DNA of 64,000 nucleotides from positions 191,650,760-191,714,759 of the forward strand of contig CM069433.1 of assembly GCA_035610365.1 (NCBI GenBank). Reading direction: 5' to 3'. The first letter of the stretch is position 1; each line of letters begins with the position of its first letter. Position numbers and translations under genes: made by a program. This document shows, piece after piece, positions 42,616 to 55,055 of this stretch. The notes beneath the pieces were generated by a model. That model saw only the letters and a program-made list of their open reading frames with translations. It did no database searches and was not told the DNA's origin. This stretch comes from Aquatica leii. Lineage: Eukaryota; Arthropoda; Insecta; Coleoptera; Lampyridae.

Positions 42616-43505
42616 TCTTGCGGAACCACGTGCTCTCACAACACGCATTTATACTTATCTTACTGGTTTTACAAGACTATCCTTTCTACTTGCAACATTT
42701 CCCAAACTAAACCGTTCCATTTTGTGACAAATTTGTGCAAAGCAAGTTCGAGTGGATTCTCTTCCTCTTTTTCAAAAATGTGTTCCGTGAAGGTAATAAT
42801 CAAGAATACACTCGCTAGAAATCGGAGAATAGAGGTGCGTTTATAGATAAACAAAGTGATTTTTTTTTAATGGGCGCCAAGTTTCTGTTATTAGGATAAC
42901 TGATCGGAACTGACACTTCGCATCAGGTACCTATCATGTACAGGTAAAACTATAAAAGCTATCACAGCGTAGACAAACTATACAAAAACATAAGCACTAA
43001 GAAAAGAACCGCTAAAAAGCAACAATAGATTAATATCGTTGATTACGCCATTTTGTACACCTACCAAAGGTCTTTATCAGCCAAACAAAAATCCGTGGTA
43101 CAGTAACTCAATTAAATTCTTTTGTTAGCACATCTAAAAGAACTCAAACCAAACGTCAAAATTACAGAAATATCCTTACGACTGTCCAGTTTAGCATGTG
43201 CTAATAAGAAATTTTACCACCAACGTATGCAATTTGGCCGAAAAATATGATCTTGCAAACTACACAAAATTCATGAAAACAATAAGTAGAAAACGTTAGG
43301 TATTAAAAAAACAGAATACAAACACTAACTAAAAATGTAATGTAAGTTGCCTATCCAACAGGTTTGAAAATATGATTAAAAATCCAAAATTATGTGTTGA
43401 AATCAATTGATTTAATACAACATTTTTTATAACGCATTTATTGAAGTTTATTAGTGCAATATTTTCAGAAGCCTAATGTAGGGTATTAATCTGTTACGCT
43501 GGTTT
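42616..43505. other. Unassigned stretch
   Basis: May hold the end of the R1-like LINE (open frames fade out by about 42850). From 42900 on I see nothing recognisable. Confidence 0.35.
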
Positions 43506-43508
43506 ACT

Positions 43509-45735
43509 TGTAACACAAAAAGAAGGTGACTGCTAACAATTGTTTTTGGAGATGGGGTCTCAAGCTTTGTGATGATCGATTATAAACAATCTAAAAAGAC
43601 GCCAAAACAATAAAAGAGTAAATTAGAGAGATATCGTTTAAATCTACCCGTAGCTGAAAAAAACCAAATAACACAACAAAAGTAATAACACAGAATATAT
43701 ATTTATTTTATCACAGACAGTAGTTAAAGAGAACAAAAATGGTACATAAATTAATTATATAAATTTTCCAAACACTAGTACATGCGTTGATATCACAAGT
43801 CAGGCAAGAAAACGTACATACAGCGTTATCATTGAAATAAGCAAATGCGCTGAGCTTCCCTCTAATTAACTTTGCAACTTAGGTAATTATTTCCTCCAAT
43901 AAGATTGTATTCAACATCTTGAATTTCAGCGACGTGACATGGAAATTTTCCAATTGTAACAGATGTTTATCAACTACGCAGAAAAGGAACACAAGTGGAG
44001 GTGTGGAGACCGGCTAAAGAATCAATTTAAACCCTCAATACAAAGAAAATCTAACGACTTGCCCCGAGTTGGCTTTCAATCAAATAGACACAAAATTCAA
44101 CCGCAAATTCACGTGAAATTGCGTGAAATAACTTAATGATGAAAACGTTGTTGGGCGTAAACACCGTGTTACGTACGAAATTTTCATTACGGAATACCCT
44201 GTAGATGAATTACAATTAGATTCGGGTTTTGACGCCCTCTACCGATTTTTGGTCGCGACTGTCATTTTTACGACAAACTTTCGAAGCTGTCGATTGTCTA
44301 AAATGGTCTGGACGTTTTGAGTAATTTTTTTTTCCAATACCATCCGGAATAATGGAAATCCAATTGTAATTACATTAAGTGCATAAAATATTTGAGGCGT
44401 CACAGGGTAAGATAATTGCTGTCGTTTATTAAAATTCGTTCGTAATTCCTCTTTCATTTAACAGCTATTTTCTATCCGCTTCGAGCACATGTATGTTTGA
44501 AATAAAGGAATGGTGAATCGTAATTCTTACTAGGAAATCACGTTACCGTACACATACGCTTTTGGAAGGCGGTTACTACGCCACGAAAACGAGGTCTCGA
44601 TAAGCCTTACCGTGGGAGATGTTACTACCTGTGTATTAGTCGATTGTGTTATCAGCCACCTGTTCTACGTTACGACTTATCTGATTCGATATACTGGAGT
44701 CCTATTTAATACTAAAGGCAGACGTTGATTGTGTTATCAGCCACCTGTTCTGATTCGCTGCGTACAGTAGTCGATACACCGGTTTTTATACATATTTAAT
44801 GAATTATTAATACTAATTGTTTTAGCTAAATATTCTTTGTGAGTTGGTGTGTGACACGATTTGTGGTTAATGCTTATTACAGGCCACTGGAAGGGGAAAA
44901 CGTTTTCTTCACGCTAGTGGAAGCTGGACTTCGGGTGAGTTACTTTAATTGATTTTTGTGTATATCGTTGTCACGAAAAATTACTCACAAAATTTTGATT
45001 CATATTAACGCTCGTAAATATATGTAATGTGTAGCTACCAATAAGGTGATTATAATCATTGATTTTACTGTATCGCATACTGTGTGTGGGTGAAGAATAC
45101 TTACTTCAATTTACTTTAAATGTGTGTTGTGTGTTGCCGATACTGCAGGCATTCACATACTAAATCTTCTACATAATTCTATAAATTTACTTGTTGCGAA
45201 ATCAAAGTTTACTACACTTGTTCATGCTTATTGTTAATTCTCCTAGTATTTAGGATTTCAGAATTCAATGTATAACGATTATTATGCTACTCTAAGTTAA
45301 AGCTGTGATATTTGTTAACTATAATCTTAAAGTGATTAAATTCGTTAAGCTCTCTGGTTAATTCTCTCATTCTTGTGGTTATTGTTCCCTACTAACTAAT
45401 TTGGGCTACTCGATGAGCCGAGTATAAAGATTACGAACCTTCAATTGAGTTACAAGTTTGAACCGTCTGTCGTGAGCGAGACAGAAGCATTACGTTGGAT
45501 CAGCTCTGGCGCCCTTAAGCATATTTTCTGTGTGTTTTTTTGAACCTTCCCTACTCCCGACTATTGTGAGTTGGCCGTGCAAGATTCGTAAAACCAAAAG
45601 CTTGTAACAACCGCGAAACGGAGGTCTGTGTTGCACAAACGTTACCGGAAGGAAAATAAAAACGCACTTTTAAAGTTTAACAGTCAACCACGAAAAGTGG
45701 GCGTGTTGAGGATAAATCTTATACTGGAAAATTTT
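43509..45735 (+). repeat. Repeat family X, copy 3, interrupted by a solo LTR
   Basis: Starts TGTAACACAAAA at 43509, with the gacgccaaaac-type end block, and is colinear with the reverse complement of 10340-9235. The alignment breaks exactly at 44166 (in gtaaacaccg) and resumes at 45610, where accg is repeated, so copy 2 supplies the empty site. It ends about 45735. Non-coding. Confidence 0.7.
44167..45609 (+). mobile_element. Solo LTR, family A (copy 3, longer form)
   Basis: 1443 bp, TGTTACGTAC to CTTGTAACA, with target duplication ACCG (44163-44166, 45610-45613). Palindrome GAAAACGTTTTC at 44896-44907 and GTGAGT at 44935-44940. Removing it and one ACCG restores a sequence colinear with repeat X copy 2, which confirms the boundaries independently. 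Confidence 0.95.
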
Positions 45736-47673
45736 TAATATACCAAATTTTTAACAACAAATTTTCAAATAATAAGAAATCAGACATTAGTCTTAATGAA
45801 AAACTCAGAATCGATTTTTCATCGTTACTTGAAGATTGTAGATAAATAAATAAAACTAATTTGTTTTTTACTATTTTTACAGAAAAGTAGAACACAAACA
45901 AATTAAAAACCTGAAATATACCAAATTATATAAATAAGAAACTAAACTTTAACTTTATATATTTTTTTAAAAACGCAATATCCTTTAGAAAATGATTTTT
46001 AATAAAAACTTGCTAACTTCATACTTTGTTGCATGTTATTTGCAATTACAAAAGAAAATTTCACATCAAATGGATAACCCCATTGCACTTTTAGTTAAAA
46101 TACAGAAATTCAAGACGACTCAAAAATTTTCAGTAAAAGTCTCTTTAAAATACTGTTTTAACTGCATTTAATTTTGCACAAATTACAAAATTAGATTTTT
46201 TTATCAATTTGAACCCCATTAAAAATATGGTGGCATACAAAGAAACAGCAGTGCAGTTGTGAATTATTACGATACTAAAAAACGTTTTCTAAAAAGTCTC
46301 TTTTAAGAACATCGTTGTAACACTATATTAGTAGAAATGGACTTTCTAAAAGATAAATTTAAAAGTTTCTTTTACCTAAGCCCTTTTCTTTTGTTGAAAA
46401 TTTTACTTTAAGATTGCGTAAGGAATATGACTCCATTCTTCTAGCTTACAGATCGGAATTGATAAAATTTTTATGCAAACTGTGCTAAATTTAAACCACG
46501 GAGGTATTAATATTTAAATATTTTATGCCAAAAATTTATATACTAAAATTATTTCTACGTTTTTTATACTTAATTTGCATTTTTTTCCAGATTATTATTT
46601 TGACAAAAATGCGAGATTTTTGTGCTGAAAAATGAATATTTCACTTTAATACAAATCGATGTCAGTTTTTAAAAATCTGATTTAAATCTTTCTACTATAA
46701 CTTTTATGATTAATAACGCAGTCAACGTTTTTAAACGTTTGTGTCAACATTAAATGCTTAAACACTTATATTAGTCTCGTTTAAACTTTCTAAAAGTATT
46801 GGGTTTTTAAAAACAAAATTAAAGATAAGATAATTTAATAGCATCCCACGTACCAATCTTACGCCCTCAGGATTAAAGTTATAGTTATATCGTAAACAAT
46901 GATAAAACATTGGAATATAATGAAACAATTAATTCTTATGTTTTATTTTCAGTTATTATTATTTGTTATAATAACAATAAACTAATAAACTTGAATTCAT
47001 CACAAAAATAGCAAAGCGCATTACAAAAAACATATTAAAAAACATTGCCAATAATGACAAAATATAAAACAATACCTACTAGACCACGCCTTGATAAAAT
47101 AATTCAAAAATACCCATAAAATTCGTCTAGAGAATACAACCAAAGAAAAGAAACCCAAACAATCAAAGAACTGTGTGCCATTGTGACTATTAATGTCAGA
47201 GATGTACAATCATGGATAGTGAAAATAGAAATTGATGGTCCTGGTCACAAAAAAATAAAAACCCGTTTAGTTTAGTTTAATTTGAATATTTAATAAATTT
47301 GTTTACAAAACAAATAGTAAACGGGTAATTTCCGGAAAAGTGCCAATTTTAAACTAGTTATTATCATTCAACAAATATTCTTCGAATAAAAAAATATTTT
47401 ACTACTTTGTTTCACGTTTCTTTAAGAATATCGACTTTTAATAAATTAGTAAATAATACTACAATAATGGGATGTTATTATTCTAAATAGTTTTCCCTAA
47501 TTTCCCGATGTAAAATTTTTTTGCACAATTACTCATTCTGAAAAACAGTTTAGTGATCCAAATTCCTGCATACACACTTACGAGTTTCCTTAATTGCCAG
47601 ATTATATTTAAAACAATATTTTGCAATGTTTCGTTTTTGAAAGACGGTACTTAAAAATTCAGATAGCTTAATA
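45736..47673. other. AT-rich stretch without recognisable genes
   Basis: No coding motif. A short imperfect inverted repeat (aaaacccgttta / taaacgggt) lies at about 47259-47328. Confidence 0.4.
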
Positions 47674-50128
47674 TACAGTGTGTCCGAAAAGTATGGAATA
47701 TATTATACAGGTCGATAAATATGCACTTTACACGAAAAAGTTGTAAATAAAAGTTGTTTATCACTTAGTTATCTACCACCTGGGAGATACCAATTTAAAT
47801 TTTTGCTGTAAACAAAATCGCAACGAATAACACGTTTTTTTAAATGGCAAGGCACGTCATTATTATACTCATTTGATAGAGTCTTTTTTTCTCTTTTCAA
47901 CCATATGAAACTTGAATACCTTTACATCAAAAAATTTTCAAGAAAAACAAGGACATGAGCAGTATTAATCAGGTACGCAATATGTAGCATTGAAACAATT
48001 GAATGCACTTTCACAATAGCAAATATTAAACTTTAAATATCTTTACATAAAATTGTTATAACAAAAAAATGTATTTAAACTAAACTTACAATAAATGTTC
48101 AAAATGTAAACCATTCATAATTTGACAGTGGTAAATTCGATTTTTAAAACTATCGATTGCTTTTGAAATCATATCTCGAGTTATAGCTCTTATCTCAACT
48201 CTAATGCGATTTTTCAAATCTTCAACATTATAAGGTCTATTTACATAAATTTTGCTTTTAATATAGCCCCAAAGAAAAAAATCTAGTGGACTTAAATCCG
48301 GCGAGCGAGCAGGCCATTCTATCGTACCTCTTCTGCCTATCCATGTATTTTGAAAAGTATTATTAAGAAAGTGGTGGACATTAATTCCAAAATGTGGAGG
48401 TGCCCCGTCTTGTTAAAGCCATATTCTGTTATGAGGTATATCTGGATCTACTTCATGTGGAAATAACTCGGCCAAAGCAGGAACTAACTCAAATCTTAAG
48501 AAATCGAGATAAATATTCGCCGTTAAACTACCTTCAAAAAAATATGGCCCCAAAATTTGAGTTCCAATCATTACTACCCAGCCGTTGACTTTCTGCTGGT
48601 ATTGGGTGTGTCCTTCTAGATACCAGTGAGGATTTTGTGAAGACCAGTAACGTGTGTTTTGTTTGTTAATTGTGCCGTTTAAACAAAACGTGGCCTCATC
48701 AGTAAAAAGGATATTTTTATGAAAATGTGCATCTCGTTCAAGTTTGTTTGTTATTGTTTCACAAAACTCCAGCCTTCTGTGCAAATCGTCTTCAAATAAT
48801 TCTTGAACTACACAAGCTTTATAAGGATGAAATTTTTCTTTTTTTAAAACGTCATGTACAGCCGATTTATTCAAATTATGGTCTCTAGCAATTTGCCGAA
48901 CAGAAATTTGTGGATTTTCCTCAACAGACAAGAACACATTTTCTCGTTCCACATTACTTAATGACAAAGGTCTACCAGTTCTACTCGCATCTTTCACCGA
49001 ACCTGTCTCTTGAAATTTCCGCCAAATTTTGCTTACCGTGGACTGCGAAATGTTTAATTCTGGATGCAAGTTATTAAATAAATTACATACTTCGTCTTGG
49101 GTTCTTCTTCTATCTCCATATCCCAGCCCACTAAGCATGGTTACGTTCGTAGAACGTAACTGTAACTTCTCAATAATTCCTGTAACGTTTCATTTAAGGG
49201 AATAGGGAAGTATGCATGACGTTACACGAACGTTCTATGTCCGCCCAAACTACGTTGCATAAAATACGTTACTCAAAGTTGATTATTGAGGTTCTACAGA
49301 GGTAACTAAATTAACGTTTAAAAACGTCAATAATTTACCGTAAAATACGTTACCGAATGTTAAATTTTAACGTTTGCAAGAGGTAGCATCTGTGATATCA
49401 CAAGACGTAATAATATGACAGTAAAATAACGTTGCTTTGTGAAGTTAATAAAAGTTAACACAATTGAAGTGTGATGAAGTATCTTTTTCACGTAGTACAT
49501 ACGTTAAATTTATGAAATCTCTAGGAAGTAATGCAGTTAGTTATATAGATTGTTGTCAATAGCACTATTAATATTTTTATATTTTCTAATTACACAATAT
49601 TAAGAAAAATATGCAAACAATTTGTGTGCTTTTGGAAGCCACAAACTGTTTGCAGAATATTTCCCTTAAGATCATAATGTAACTGGACAATACAAAACAA
49701 TAATAGTGCTATTGACTACAAACCTTTATATCTTCAACTGCATTACGTCCTACAGATTTCACAAATTTAATGTAGGTGTACTATATCAAAAAACTTCAAT
49801 TGCATACACTGAAAGTTCTAAAATATGTATATGCATACTTGCAAAATAAGTAGTAACTAATAAATATAAATAATAATACCATCACATACTAGTTTTTTTT
49901 CTTAGTAAAGTTATAAATAACATTTTTACTAATTAAATATGATAGGAATTATCCAGAAAAATATTGCTTACTAGTTCGGCATCGTAAAAATTAACAACTG
50001 GACGTCATTAATATCTAATGAAACATAGTATCAAAACAAAAATTTATATATACACAAAAAACTGTAATACATTTCAGAATGTAGAAGTAGATATATATAC
50101 TAAACACATACGAACTAAAACAAGTATA

Positions 50129-50753
50129 TTAATTTAGAGATTTTGATTCTTCCCTTTGAAATCGATAATTACATTGCTTCAGCCATGCCATTACGGACTC
50201 CTCAAAGGTTTTGTCTGATGAATTTGGGTAGTTCCAACGTACGGTAGCTATAATTGGTGTTTTATAAGTAACAATTCAAATAGTTCTATTGTTATTTTAC
50301 CTTTCATTATTTCCATTACTTTTAAATTTCCAATTTTAAAATTCCCTGGTACATGTCAATAGGGGTTTGAGCGTTTGAGTATAAACAACATATAAGCGAG
50401 AAAGTATAATTTCATTGTATTTATAAACAATGGAAATATATAGCCATGAAGACAAAAGAGTATGTAAAATAATGTCGTGATAAAACACTTACCAAATTTA
50501 TCTTTTACATGAATTTTTTGTAGGGTAACCCAATCCGTTTTAGGAGTTATATTTTTTAAAATCGCTTGCCTTTCTTGTTTTTTCGCCATTTACATTTCAT
50601 TGAATTAAAATCTATCCATGAAATCGGCACAGCACTCACAAAATCTTCTTCTTCATATTCAAACTCAATTAACGCATAAGCATACTTATCATTGCTCTAT
50701 AAAAAAAAAAAACTAATAATTATACAAGTGCAATGTATACTCACTTGTTCCAT
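50129..50753 (-). pseudogene. Spliced DUF4806-type gene within the inserted transposon
   Basis: Exon 1 is ATG GAA CAA (50753-50745), then donor GTGAGT. Exon 2 (50696-50493), after an oligo-T/ATAG acceptor, reads SNDKYAYALIEFEYEEEDFV, SAVPISWIDFNSMKCKW, then a 1-base frameshift near 50570, AILKNITPKTDWVTLQKIHV, KDKF, and donor GTAAGTG. A 45-nt exon (50345-50301) reads NFKIGNLKVMEIMK. A last exon (50247-50129) reads ATVRWNYPNSSDKTFEESVM, AWLKQCNYRFQREESKSLN and a stop. The start (IVEF--W-C-WP-style) and the end (F--LK---I, then WL) match insect proteins with DUF4806, seen in many transposon-rich genomes; function unknown. The middle of the family is missing and the frameshift kills exon 2. Confidence 0.6.
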
Positions 50754-51012
50754 AGTTAAAAACAGTAACTGCTCATCAAGGGCACACCACTAAAACTTTT
50801 TTATTTCTCGACTTAATATTTTATGGACAAATATAGTTTGTGCACGATTCCTATAACCATTTATACTCTATTTACTCTTTCTTTGAAATATTGAAATGAA
50901 CGATAAATATTTACTCTGTTGCAAGGTCACGGCAATGGTCACGGTAGTCTTTGTCAGTCTTAATTTCGCGCTAGTGTAAAAGTGTTGCCAATTTGTCACA
51001 ATAGAGCCAGTC

Positions 51013-51523
51013 GTGACGTCACTTACAGCGCAAAATTTAAAGTGGAGCCGTAGCAAAACTTTTGTTGTGTTTGTGTTTGTTGTGGCTTTACTGTCTTTTG
51101 TAGATTAAGGTCGTGTTTTATTTCTGATTCTAATTTTAAAAAATGAATAACCTAAAAGAAAGCATACGTCTTGAATATACAAAAGGCAGCAAAACAACAA
51201 ATTAAGCGGGTAAATTGACAATTTTAACAATTCGACGCATGTCTGATTTGCACTCCGTCACAGTAAATTTTTCTTATTAAATTATTAAAGATAAAATTTA
51301 GTGTAAATGTAAATATTTTAGTTTTGTCGTCGCACAATTGATTGAAGTTTTTTATTATGAACAAGGTTTTTCTAATTTTCTTTTCATACAACAATAAGAA
51401 ATAGCTTCAAATAAGTTTCATCTTTAAAATGCGAACCTTATTACCGCTAACATAAAGGTCATTTTATCAAAAGTATTTTTTGTTATGACTCCACTTTAAA
51501 TGTTCCGCTTTAAGTGACGTCAC
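51013..51523. repeat. Inverted repeat with palindromic GTGACGTCAC cores
   Basis: Left arm about 51013-51060 and right arm about 51482-51523 are inverted copies: GTGACGTCACTTA, then AGCG, then an atttaaagtggag block. TGACGTCA within the core is the CREB/ATF binding consensus. The pair could be a small nested element of about 510 bp or paired promoter sites upstream of the gene at 50753. No target duplication identified. Confidence 0.55.
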
Positions 51524-52624
51524 ACTAAAATATTTATTCTATACCTATTTCTACAAAGTAATGAATAAAATATAAATTGTGTAAACTATTAATTTTTTTT
51601 AAAATTTTGATTAATTTTATATTAAATATAATTTACTTTTCCTATTAAATATACGCTACGTTGTGACGTGACGCGAGCGTATATGTTTATCTCTTCCTTC
51701 TTTTCTTAATATGATTTTATGATATGGATCAAAATTCGTGGTAGAAAAAAACATGGTAAGTAAAAAATCTCTGTACTTACTAACGTTTCAATTACGTAAC
51801 CAACTAACGTTACATAAAAGAAAGAAAATTTCGGCAAATGCGCCTTTTAAACGAAAAGAAATTAAATAACGTTTCTCTGTAGTAATGGCAAGTAAATTTA
51901 CAACGTCTTGTTCCAACCTTAATGAAACGTTTTACTAACGTTTTGTAACTTTAAATGCTTAGTGGGAGAATCATTAAAATTTCAATTCTATGTTTCTCAG
52001 ATAATTGAGCCATATTTCAAGCACTAACAAATAGCAAAGTGTGACAGTGTTCTAAAGTGCATTCAATTGTTTCAATGCTACATATTACGTACCTGATTAA
52101 TACTGCTCAGTAAAATAAATTTGTTAGACATGTCCTTGTTTTTCTTGAAAATTTTTTGACGTAAAGGTATTCAAGTTTCATATGGTTGAAAAGAGAAAAA
52201 AAGACTCTATCAAATGAGTATAATAAAAACGTGCCTTGCCATTTAAAAAAATGTAAGTGTTATTCGTTGCGATTTTGTTTACAGCAAAAATTTAAATTGA
52301 TATCTCCCAGGTGGTAGGTAACTAAGTGATAAACAACTTTTATTTACAACTTTTTCGTGTAAAGTGCATATTTATCGACCTGTATATATATTCCATACTT
52401 TTCAGACACACTGTATACTAATCTAACGGCAAAATTAAAAATTCGGGTTAAAATCTCTTGACAATTAAAGTTTAATAAGAGTTTAGTTTATTTTAAAATG
52501 CCTAGGCAAATAAATCAAAGTGATTGTTCTGTAGAAGCCCGAAGGTGCCTAGTTGCTTTGTTCAATGCGAGTTAGTCTGTCAACAGAATGTTTTAAAAAA
52601 TGAATTTTTCAGTTGTTGCGTGGT

Positions 52625-53290
52625 TTTTCTCGCAACTAAAAGAGACGACTAACTTGTGTTGTTGTTTCGGGGATAGAGTCGTAAGCTTTGTGGAGTTAGA
52701 TTAAAAAATAATTTAAAAAGTCGCCAAAACCATGAAAGACTAGGATGGAAGACACCGTTTAAATCTACCCACAGCCGAAATAGGACAAATAACAAGACTT
52801 CTTTTTTTTCCTAATCCGCATATCACAATTCAAAATCTGCTAGATACTTAATTTTTCTTTTTACTTCTTGAGTTTAGTTAGCTTTGAGGCTTCTATTTAG
52901 AGTGGGTAGTATCTGTGAATTGGGGTTTCATGAGATTTTAGAGCGTTGTCCTTAACCGTAGTCTATACTTTTTCCTATACTTCTTCTTTTTTTCTTTATT
53001 TGCTAAGGATTATCCGTCATTGAGGTCTATGGGTCTGCGTTGCTTTTATAGCGTAACGACTGATGTCAACTTTCAACGAGTACCTTTTCTGATACTTTAT
53101 TTCTCTTGGTTAGAGTTTTTGATTCTTTCGAATATCATTCCAATTTGATTTAACGGTCTCTCTTACCCTAGTTTTTCATGGTTTTGGCGCTTTTTTAAAT
53201 TATTTTATAACCTGACAACACGAAGCTTGCGACTTTATTGCCTAAACAACTGAGCTAGTCGTCGCTCTCTTCTATTACATCCCCTGTAAT
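52625..53290. mobile_element. Repeat family X, copy 4, with inverted ends
   Basis: About 665 bp. The left end, about 52640-52750 (gacgactaact..., then ataatttaaaaag and cgccaaaaccatgaaa), is matched in reverse complement by the right end, about 53170-53280, with clear conservation through aaataatttaaaaa and gccaaaaccatgaaa. Both ends match the X end blocks at 43509, 10340 and 7765. The centre (about 52800-53120) is unlike the other copies. Confidence 0.65.
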
Positions 53291-53825
53291 GAAACTGAAA
53301 AATTGGTTACCAATCAATTAGGCGCATTACGTGTCACAACATCGGTTCAAGATAATTTCATCATGGAGCTGGGTGATAACGAACGTTTAGTATCAACGCT
53401 TTAAATTAAAGAAATATTACAATTAGCTTGCAGTAGAAGAACGTTAATGCATCGACTACATGAGTGAATAAGTTGTCGTCAACCCCCCCATAAAAATTTT
53501 TAGGTACCTACTGTCAAAAGTAAATAGTAAGAAATAAATTAAAGTAGTCTTTCAAAAGAATTAATTTTTACATTTTAAATCAAAATTGGGATATTTCGAA
53601 AAGTTAGTGTTTCGGGCACACGGAAGTCGAGCAGCGGACTGTATTTAATGTATTAGAAAGGAGAGGACTTCCGGTAGCAACCTACCGAATTATTAGTAAA
53701 CGACAATTACTTACGTTATGTTTATGTGTCTTCTGGAAATCGGGAGCACACAACCACCCAAATCCGTAATAAATCAAGGCCTCGATTCGCCCAGAAATGA
53801 GCGATTGCTGGACTTACCCTGATCT
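53291..53825. other. Unassigned stretch before LTR copy 4
   Basis: Possibly an old coding element, since composition is less AT-rich at 53600-53820, but no frame gives a recognisable motif. It continues on the other side of the LTR at 55056-55330. Confidence 0.3.
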
Positions 53826-55051
53826 TGTTACGTGCAAAATTTTTCTAACGGAGTACTCGGTATATTGAATTAAAATTAGATTCCGGTTTTGACGCCCTCT
53901 GCCGATCTTTTCGTGTGACTGTCATTTACAACGAAATCGTTAAGCTGTCAACTGCATAAAATGGCCGGTACGGCTTAAGAATAATTTCGAAGAACATCCT
54001 TAATAATGGGAATCAAATTATAATTTCATTACGATCGTAAAATATTTGAGTCGTCACCGCGTAAGATAATTGCTGCCGTTTATTAAAATTCTGTTGTAAT
54101 TTCTCGTTAATTTGATAACCGTTCCACGACGTTCTGGCACATGTTTCTATTCGATAACGAATTATGAGGGATTAACATCGACAAGTACTTTCATGGGACG
54201 AGTATAACTCTATCTATAAGGCCTACGGTTAAAACTGAATAAACCGAAGACAATCACGTTTCTGCGAGATCCTACTCATGCGGCAAACACCTGCAAAACC
54301 AACTTTCATTGAAGGTGTACAACAGCATTCGACAATCGGGTTATGTTATGTGTACTTTCTTTAGCAATAATTAACCATTTTTGTAGATCTTGATTTCGTG
54401 AGGCATTGGTTTGACACGATTTGCTACTCAACTTTATTTCAGGCTCACTTGCCAGGGAAAACGTTTTCTTCGACCAAGTAGATACTGGATTGTGGGTAAG
54501 TTTATTTACTTATTTTATCGCTGTCAGAAAGGTCGCTCACGAAACTTTAGCTAGTGTTAATTCCGTAATTACTGTCATTGTTTTATTACCATTAAGATAG
54601 TATCATTAATTATTTTGTGTGTTTCGCATGCTGTGTACAAACAATATTTACTACACACTATTCTTCGCTGTTCGCTTCAACTTAACTTACCTATGTATTG
54701 TGTGTTGCCGATACTGCTGGCATTCATGTACTGAAAATTCGATATCTTTGTGTTAATCATCGACGTTACTAAATTCAAGTTGTTATACTGGTTAATCTTT
54801 CTTTTATGGCAAAATACCTTTCTCTTTTGATCGTCGTTACCTAGTAACAAACTTTGGCTACTCGAACATCAGAGTGACAAGGATTACAAACCTCAAATTT
54901 AGTTACAAGTTTGGACTGTCTGTCGTGATCGAGGCAGAAGTGTTACTTTAGATTAGATCTGGTGCCTTTAAGCATAATTCCTTTGAACCTCCCCTATCTC
55001 CGACTGTGTGAGTTGGCCGTGCAAGGTTCGTAAGACCTAAAGCTTGTAACA
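53826..55051 (+). mobile_element. Solo LTR, family A (copy 4)
   Basis: 1226 bp, TGTTACGTGC to CTTGTAACA, target duplication ATCT (53822-53825, 55052-55055). Nearly colinear with copy 1, with TATA-like ctatctataag, palindrome 54457-54468 and GTAAG 54496-54500. Lacks the 85-bp duplication of copies 2 and 3. Confidence 0.93.
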
Positions 55052-55055
55052 ATCT

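Larger units (their letters stand above)
49127..51966 (-). mobile_element. DNA transposon of unclear superfamily carrying a DUF4806-type gene
   Basis: 2840 bp inserted into mariner copy 2. Ends are inverted repeats CCCACTAAGCAT/(A)TGCTTAGTGGG, 12 bp. The flanks share AG (49125-49126, 51967-51968), and mariner copy 1 shows the uninterrupted cccagaatcatt site, so the boundaries are firm and the target duplication is 2 bp. The subterminal 350 bp on the left and 250 bp on the right are crowded with AACGTT/ACGTTA/ACGTAAC motifs. No transposase recognised inside; the one gene visible is DUF4806-like, minus strand. The 2-bp duplication with CCCACTA ends does not fit any superfamily I can name with confidence; a CMC/CACTA-type relative is one idea. 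Confidence 0.8.
48086..52013 (-). pseudogene. DD41D mariner transposase (copy 2), interrupted
   Basis: The N-terminus (MAQLSEKHRIEILMIL) is at 52013-51967, and the rest runs from 49126 to 48086, the two being joined in frame if the insertion is removed. It has the complete region RTQDEVCNLFNNLHPELN that copy 1 lost by a 20-bp deletion. One in-frame TAA replaces Gln just before the second catalytic Asp (WL-stop-QDGAPPHF, about 48413). The SPDLSPLDFF block is intact. One stop and one insertion therefore inactivate an otherwise well-kept gene of about 360 codons. Confidence 0.93.
47676..52413 (-). mobile_element. DD41D mariner (copy 2), split by a 2.84-kb insertion
   Basis: Forward strand starts CAGTGTGTCC at 47676 and ends at 52413 (cagacacactg, one change), with TA on both sides (47674-47675, 52414-52415). 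Without the insertion at 49127-51966 it is about 1.9 kb, as copy 1. The two ends are long inverted repeats, one slightly shortened (about 25 bp missing near 47957). Confidence 0.95.

Noticed and set aside
40558..45609. A full-length LTR retrotransposon bounded by the LTRs at 40558 and 44167
   Set aside because: The two LTRs are in opposite orientation, have different target duplications (ATTT and ACCG), and the DNA between them is LINE and repeat X, not gag-pol.
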